Origin: Anaerolineae bacterium
GTDB taxonomy: Bacteria > Chloroflexota > Anaerolineae > Anaerolineales > Anaerolineaceae
Length of the DNA stretch: 64,000 nt
Direction: 5' to 3'
Assembly (NCBI GenBank): GCA_013178295.1
Contig: JABLWW010000014.1
Coordinates: 1-64,000 of the forward strand
Below, in pieces: positions 59,898-64,000 of this stretch. Below the pieces are notes generated by a model, which was not told where the DNA came from, ran no database searches, and saw only the letters and a program-made list of their open reading frames with translations. Position numbers and translations under genes: made by a program. Positions within the stretch are counted from its first letter, which is position 1. Every line of letters begins with the position of its first letter.

Positions 59898-61798
59898 CCT
59901 ATGGCGCCAATGGCAAAATCTTGCGTGTTGACTTAACCCGCCGTGTCTGCCGTGTGGAGACGTGGGACGAAGACCTGCGCCGCCGCTATTTGGGCGGCTG
60001 GGGGCTGATCGCTTACTTTCTGCTGCGCGAACTGCCGCCGCGGGTGGATGCGCTTTCACCCGAGAACCTGCTCATCTTTGCCAACGGCGCCCTGACCGGC
60101 AACCCGGTGGGGGGCAGCGGACGCAGTACGGTGGGGGCAAAATCGCCGCTCACCGGCGGTTTTGGCGAGGCGGATGTGGGCGGGTTTTTTGGCGCTGAGC
60201 TGGCGCGGGCTGGTTTTGATGCCATCCTCATCCAGGGGCAGGCGGATCAGCCGGTTTACCTGTGGGTGCACGATGGGCAGGCGGAACTGCGCCGCGCCGA
60301 CCACTTGTGGGGCATGCTGACCGCCGAGACGCAGGAGCGCATCCGTGAGGAGCTGGGCGATGGGCGCGTCCGCGTGGCGCAGACCGGTCCAGCGGGCGAG
60401 CGGCTGGCGCCGCTTGCGGCGGTGATGCACGACGTCAACCGCGCCGCCGCCCGCGGCGGTTTGGGGGCGGTGATGGGCAGCAAGCGCCTCAAAGCGGTGG
60501 CGGTGCGCGGCAGCGGCAGGATCACACCCGCCGATCCACAGCGGGTGAGCGAGATTGCCCGCTGGTATGCCGCCCACTTTCCCACCACCTGGGCAAAGGG
60601 CTTGCAGTTCAGCGGCACCGCCGGGGGGGTGGCGGCACATCAGATGGCGGGCGGGCTGCCGGCTTTCAACTGGCGCAGCGGCGTCTTTGACGGCTGGAAG
60701 ACGCTTACCGGCGACTATATGGTGGATACCATCCTGAAGCGGCGCGATACCTGCTACGCCTGCCCGGTGGGGTGCAAACGCGTGGTGGAAAAAGAAAGCG
60801 GCGAACACCCCCTCGACCCGCGCTACGGCGGTCCGGAATATGAGACGGTTGCCGCCTTTGGTGCGCTGTGCGGCATCGCTGACCTGGAGGTGGTGGCGTA
60901 TGCCAATCAGCTGTGCAACGCCTACGGGCTGGATACGATCTCTACCGGCTGTACGATTGCCTGGGCGATGGACTGTTTTGAGCGCGGTCTGATCACCACC
61001 GCCGACACGGAGGGCGTGGAACTGCGTTTTGGCAACGCCGCCGCGCTGCTGGAGATGGTGGAGCAGATGGGCAGCCGCCGCGGGTTTGGGGCGCTGCTTT
61101 CGCAGGGTTCGCGGCGCGCTGCCCAACAGCTGGGGCGCGGCACGCAGGCGCTGACGGTGGAGGTCAAGGGGCAGGAGGCGCCCATGCACGAGCCGCGCGT
61201 CAAGTTTGGGCTGGGGATCGGCTATGCTGTCTCGCCCACCGGCGCCGACCACAACCACAACTTTCACGACAGCGACTACACCAGCGCAGAGGGCATTGCC
61301 CCGCTCAGGGCGCTGGGGATTGACCGCCCGCTGGCGGTGGATGACCTGAGCCGTGAGAAGATGCGGCTGGCGGCGGTGGAAATCCCCTGGGCGCTGCTGA
61401 CCAATGTGCTGGGGTTCTGTCTGTTCATCCATCAGTCCTACGACCGCAGCAAGGTGGTGGATCTGGTCAACGCCGTGTGCGGCTGGCAGGTGGAGATGAA
61501 CGACCTGCTGCGCGCCGGGCGCAGGCTGTATACGATGGCACGCGTGTTTAATTTGCGTGAGGGGATGACCCGCGCCGATGACCGTGTGCCGCAGGTCTTT
61601 TTCCGCCCCTTTGACGAGGGTCCATCGGTGGGTAAAGCGCTTGACCCGCAGCAGTCAGAGCGCGCCCTGAGCGACTTTTATGACCTGATGGGCTGGGATG
61701 CACGCACCGGGGTGCCGCTGCCCGCCACGCTGGAGGATTTGGAGATTGGCTGGCTGAAGGATCTTCTGCCCGGCGCGGTGCAGGGGGAGAGGGGATGA
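59894..61798 (+). CDS. aor: Aldehyde:ferredoxin oxidoreductase (tungsten type)
   Basis: A 634-residue AOR-family enzyme. Pterin-binding motifs include YLGGWGLIAYFL, GRSTVGAKSPLTGGFGEADV and HDVNRAAARGGLGAVMGSK. The 4Fe-4S ligands are CYACPVGC near 287-294 and the late Cys near 506 (LGFCLF). It oxidises an aldehyde and reduces ferredoxin. In a sugar operon it probably oxidises an aldehyde product of the cleaved substrate, as in anaerobic non-phosphorylating routes. Confidence 0.9.
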   Translation: MTYGANGKILRVDLTRRVCRVETWDEDLRRRYLGGWGLIAYFLLRELPPRVDALSPENLLIFANGALTGNPVGGSGRSTVGAKSPLTGGFGEADVGGFFGAELARAGFDAILIQGQADQPVYLWVHDGQAELRRADHLWGMLTAETQERIREELGDGRVRVAQTGPAGERLAPLAAVMHDVNRAAARGGLGAVMGSKRLKAVAVRGSGRITPADPQRVSEIARWYAAHFPTTWAKGLQFSGTAGGVAAHQMAGGLPAFNWRSGVFDGWKTLTGDYMVDTILKRRDTCYACPVGCKRVVEKESGEHPLDPRYGGPEYETVAAFGALCGIADLEVVAYANQLCNAYGLDTISTGCTIAWAMDCFERGLITTADTEGVELRFGNAAALLEMVEQMGSRRGFGALLSQGSRRAAQQLGRGTQALTVEVKGQEAPMHEPRVKFGLGIGYAVSPTGADHNHNFHDSDYTSAEGIAPLRALGIDRPLAVDDLSREKMRLAAVEIPWALLTNVLGFCLFIHQSYDRSKVVDLVNAVCGWQVEMNDLLRAGRRLYTMARVFNLREGMTRADDRVPQVFFRPFDEGPSVGKALDPQQSERALSDFYDLMGWDARTGVPLPATLEDLEIGWLKDLLPGAVQGERG

Positions 61799-62790
61799 GC
61801 GCTGCGGCAGAGCGGGCGGCGGATCTGTATCTGGGCGCCGACTGCGGGCAGACGCACAGCATGGCGGCGCTGGTGGACGGCGCCGGGAACATCCTCGGCG
61901 TGGGGCGCGGCGGGGCGTGCAATCACTTTGACCCGCAGGGCGGCGAGGCGGGGTTCTGCCGGGCGGTGGAAGAGATCACCCGCCGGGCGTTTGCCAGCGC
62001 CGGACTGGAGGGGGAACAGCGGCAGGTGGCGGCGGCGTGTTTTGGACTTTCGGATAACTGGGATCGGGCGCAGGAAGCCATCCGCGCCTGTGTAGAGTGC
62101 GCCTGGCTGGAGGTGGTGGAGGATGTGATTGCCGCCCACAGTGGAGCGCTGGCGGGGGAGGCGGGCATTGTGGTTTTGGCAGGCACCGGATCGGTGGCGT
62201 ATGGGGTTTCGCCGCGCGGTACCACCGCCCGCGCCGGGGGCTGGGGCGCCATCCTGGGCGATGAGGGCGCCGGGTATGTCATCGGGCTGCAGGCGCTGCG
62301 CCGCGCGGCAAAGGCAAGCGACGGGCGCGGCGAAGCCACGCGCCTGACGCAGTGGGCTGCCGGGCATTTGGGCTACCCCGATCTGATGGCGCTCAACCAG
62401 GCGCTGCTGGCAGGCAGCATTGGGCGGACGCAGATTGCCAGCCTGACGCCGCTGGTTGCCCGCGCCGCCCGCGAAGGCGACGCGGTGGCACAGCAGATTT
62501 TTGCCCGCGCTGGCGAAGACCTGGCGCAGTGTGTTCTGGCAGTGGCGCGCCGTCTGGAATGGCGCGACCCCTCTGTCAGCTTTGCCGGGGGGGTGTTTGC
62601 CGCCGGGGAGGTGATTCTGCAACCCTTCCGCCGTGCGCTCTCGGCGGCGCTGCCGCAGGCGCGCCTGCTGCCGCCGCGCTACCCGCCGCTGCTGGGGGCG
62701 GCTCTGCTGGCGCTGCGCCTTGGCGGCAAGACGCTCACCCCTGACCTGCTGGCTGCCCTCGACCGTGCCTGCCGCACGCGCGGGATGTAG
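61795..62790 (+). CDS. BadF/NAGK-family sugar kinase
   Basis: A 331-residue ASKHA-fold kinase. LGADCGQTHSMAALV is the phosphate-1 loop, LAGTGSVAYGV the phosphate-2 loop, and SFAGGVFAAGE the adenosine loop. It resembles N-acetylglucosamine kinase and BadF/BcrA proteins; context favours the sugar kinase. It is the last gene of the plus operon and overlaps the AOR stop. Confidence 0.85.
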   Translation: MSAAAERAADLYLGADCGQTHSMAALVDGAGNILGVGRGGACNHFDPQGGEAGFCRAVEEITRRAFASAGLEGEQRQVAAACFGLSDNWDRAQEAIRACVECAWLEVVEDVIAAHSGALAGEAGIVVLAGTGSVAYGVSPRGTTARAGGWGAILGDEGAGYVIGLQALRRAAKASDGRGEATRLTQWAAGHLGYPDLMALNQALLAGSIGRTQIASLTPLVARAAREGDAVAQQIFARAGEDLAQCVLAVARRLEWRDPSVSFAGGVFAAGEVILQPFRRALSAALPQARLLPPRYPPLLGAALLALRLGGKTLTPDLLAALDRACRTRGM

Positions 62791-63059
62791 CGGGCTGTAG
62801 GCTGGGGCTTGCCCCAACCTACGGCGCGAGGAGAGAACCCTCCCCTGAAAGGGGAGGGCAGGGTGGGGTCTTTAATCCGTAGCACCCCCGCGGCGGCATG
62901 ACGTTGGGTTGCGGGGCGGGGGTGCCCTCCCCCGGCCCCTCCCGGCTCCCTGCGGGAGTGCTGCGCAAAGGGAGGGGAGTGCTGTGCGGGGGGGGAATCG
63001 GCGCGCCGCACCAACGTGAATATCTGATGTTCGCAACAAGGGTGTAGCCGCCATAAGAC
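62791..63059. repeat. Intergenic dispersed GC-rich repeats
   Basis: CTGTAGGCTGGGGCTTGCCCCAACCTACGG, a perfect CCCTCCCC/GGGGAGGG hairpin at 62838-62858 with tail CAGGGTGGGG, and CCCTCCCCCGGCCCCTCCC with CTCCCTGCGGGAG further on. The hairpin-plus-tail layout matches the elements inside the prophage-like genes. No gene. Confidence 0.65.
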
Positions 63060-63088
63060 TTGACAACGGGGGATAATTGATATATATT
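63060..63088 (+). promoter_or_regulatory. Promoter of the second GntR gene
   Basis: TTGACA at 63060-63065 and TATATT at 63083-63088, 17 bases apart. Confidence 0.7.
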
Positions 63089-63101
63089 TATTACATAACC
63101 T

Positions 63102-63119
63102 GTATATATCAATATATAC
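63102..63119. promoter_or_regulatory. Palindromic operator between promoter and start codon
   Basis: GTATATAT-CA-ATATATAC is a perfect inverted repeat ending 3 bases before ATG 63123, occupying the place of the ribosome-binding site. Confidence 0.65.
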
Positions 63120-63122
63120 CAG

Positions 63123-63848
63123 ATGAACACTTCAGCCTCCCCAGTATACTTACAAATCATCGAGTCGATTCTGCAATCCATCCGCGATGGTGTTTATCAG
63201 CCCGGGCAGCAGTTGCCCACGCAGAGGGAGTTGTGCGAGCAGTATCACATCAGTCTGATGACCATGCGCAAAGTGCTGGATGAGCTGCACCGCATGCAGG
63301 TCATCCACTCCATTCCCGGCAAGGGGACTTATGTCAGTCCTCGAAGACAGGAAACCGATTATGGAACGTTGATTGGGTTTGAAGAGCAGATGGCGCGGCT
63401 TGGCTTGAAGCCGCGCACGCAAACGCTGGAAATCAAACGCATGCCGGCGCCTACGGTGATTGCCGAAATCCTGCGCATTCAACCCGGGCAGATGATCGTT
63501 TACGTTTACCGCCTGAGGTTTGCAGACGAACGCCCGATTTCGCTGTACAAAGTGTACATTCCTCTGTATCTTGCCCCTGACATTATCGAGAGAGGGCTGG
63601 CTGAAAAGTCGTTATTTAAAATGCTTCGAGAAGAGTATGGGTATAAGTTGGTGGGAAGCCGCAATACAGTCTCCGCGGTTGTTCCAGATGATGAAGCCAA
63701 ACGCCTGCTGGACTTGACGGAAACGACGGCTTTGCTGCTTAGAGAGCAGGTAACCTTCATTGAAACAGGGGAAGTGATCGAATACAGCGTGAATCTATCG
63801 CGCGGGGATATGTATTGCACACGTTATGATGAGGGGCAAATATTTTAA
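63123..63848 (+). CDS. GntR-family regulator, HutC/UTRA type
   Basis: A 241-residue regulator. The winged helix includes YQPGQQLPTQRELCEQYHISLMTMRKVLDELHRM and IPGKGTYVS; a UTRA domain follows (LRIQPGQMIVYVYRLRFADERPISL). No SD sequence is present because an operator fills that position. It precedes a new exported-protein gene and is unrelated in operator sequence to the first GntR of the window. Confidence 0.9.
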   Translation: MNTSASPVYLQIIESILQSIRDGVYQPGQQLPTQRELCEQYHISLMTMRKVLDELHRMQVIHSIPGKGTYVSPRRQETDYGTLIGFEEQMARLGLKPRTQTLEIKRMPAPTVIAEILRIQPGQMIVYVYRLRFADERPISLYKVYIPLYLAPDIIERGLAEKSLFKMLREEYGYKLVGSRNTVSAVVPDDEAKRLLDLTETTALLLREQVTFIETGEVIEYSVNLSRGDMYCTRYDEGQIF

Positions 63849-63962
63849 CCCGGATGAAGTGGAAAAAGTTTTTTAAGGAGGTGATTGGCAAAGCGCACTT
63901 TCGTTCGACTGGTTTAGTATCACACCTGATGATTAAGATGATAAACAAGGAGAGAAATTCAA

Positions 63963-64000
63963 ATGAATATCAAAAGAATGCTTTACATCGCGTTGGTTTT
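63963..64000 (+). CDS. Start of an exported protein gene, cut by the window edge
   Basis: ATG 63963, nine bases after AAGGAG, begins MNIKRMLYIALV, a signal-peptide-like sequence. Its position after a GntR regulator suggests a solute-binding protein, but only 12 residues are visible. Confidence 0.5.
   Translation, partial: MNIKRMLYIALV

Noticed and set aside
63878-63910. AAGGAGGTGA followed by TTG and a 10-codon frame, a possible leader peptide.
   Set aside because: The TTG is only a few bases from the SD core and the peptide lacks informative codons; it may simply be an RBS remnant.

Overview
The window looks like a chromosome segment of a GC-rich, probably anaerobic or microaerophilic Chloroflexota (Anaerolineae-like) bacterium. 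Supporting clues are the high G+C, short or leaderless 5' ends, a tungsten-type aldehyde:ferredoxin oxidoreductase, a DPS-like ferritin, two proteins resembling the sensory rhodopsin transducer family inside a sugar locus, Tat/lipoprotein binding proteins, and abundant dispersed GC-rich palindromic repeats. The taxonomy is inferred from gene content only.

Layout. 0-1 kb: the end of a restriction-modification locus with a CfrBI-like nuclease. 1.0-4.5 kb: a replication-like module with an ExeA/TniB-type AAA ATPase, a small AT-hook/RHH-like protein, and an initiator with an N-terminal winged helix and a C-terminal DnaA-N-type domain. The initiator gene carries iteron-like repeats and an AT-rich stretch inside its own coding sequence, as in lambda O. 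4.6-18.5 kb: chromosomal genes. These are a chemoreceptor, a peroxide/iron stress island (Fur-family regulator, DPS-like ferritin, cytochrome b5-like protein, OsmC), an FMN reductase with an AraC regulator, a membrane/SDR/flavodoxin operon, an aminotransferase-Lrp-saccharopine dehydrogenase group, and a GH25 lysozyme. 18.9-21.5 kb: a lipoprotein gene frameshifted at a G8 tract and a second R-M system (methyltransferase plus HNH nuclease).

22.7-34.7 kb: a prophage-like capsid cassette behind a promoter with a LexA-type box. It contains terminase, portal, minor head proteins, a protease-capsid fusion, a putative holin, an M23-like protein, a fibre-like protein and a connector-like protein. I see no integrase, tail tube or tape measure. 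From inside the terminase gene onward the + strand is strongly C-rich and G-poor, and at least a dozen copies of a small palindromic element are inserted, many in frame and using all three reading frames.

34.7-43.2 kb: a LysE exporter, a second chemoreceptor, and a secreted RTX-type gene. The RTX gene has a structured leader with an intrinsic terminator and seven 288-bp tandem repeats flanked by two single-base frameshifts.

43.4-62.8 kb: a divergent carbohydrate locus around a HutC-type GntR regulator with matched operators at both promoters. The minus operon encodes a SIS protein, two sensory-rhodopsin-transducer-like proteins, two ceramidase-like hydrolases, a flavin-binding-fold protein, and an ABC importer (binding protein and two permeases, no ATPase). 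The plus operon encodes the regulator, an epimerase/dehydratase, a phosphotriesterase-like hydrolase, a flavoprotein, a GH38-like protein with altered catalytic residues, an enolase-superfamily dehydratase, an AOR and a BadF/NAGK-type kinase. Together these look like uptake, opening, dehydration/oxidation and phosphorylation of an unusual sugar or sugar derivative. 62.8-64 kb: repeats, a second GntR regulator with an operator over its ribosome-binding region, and the start of another exported protein.
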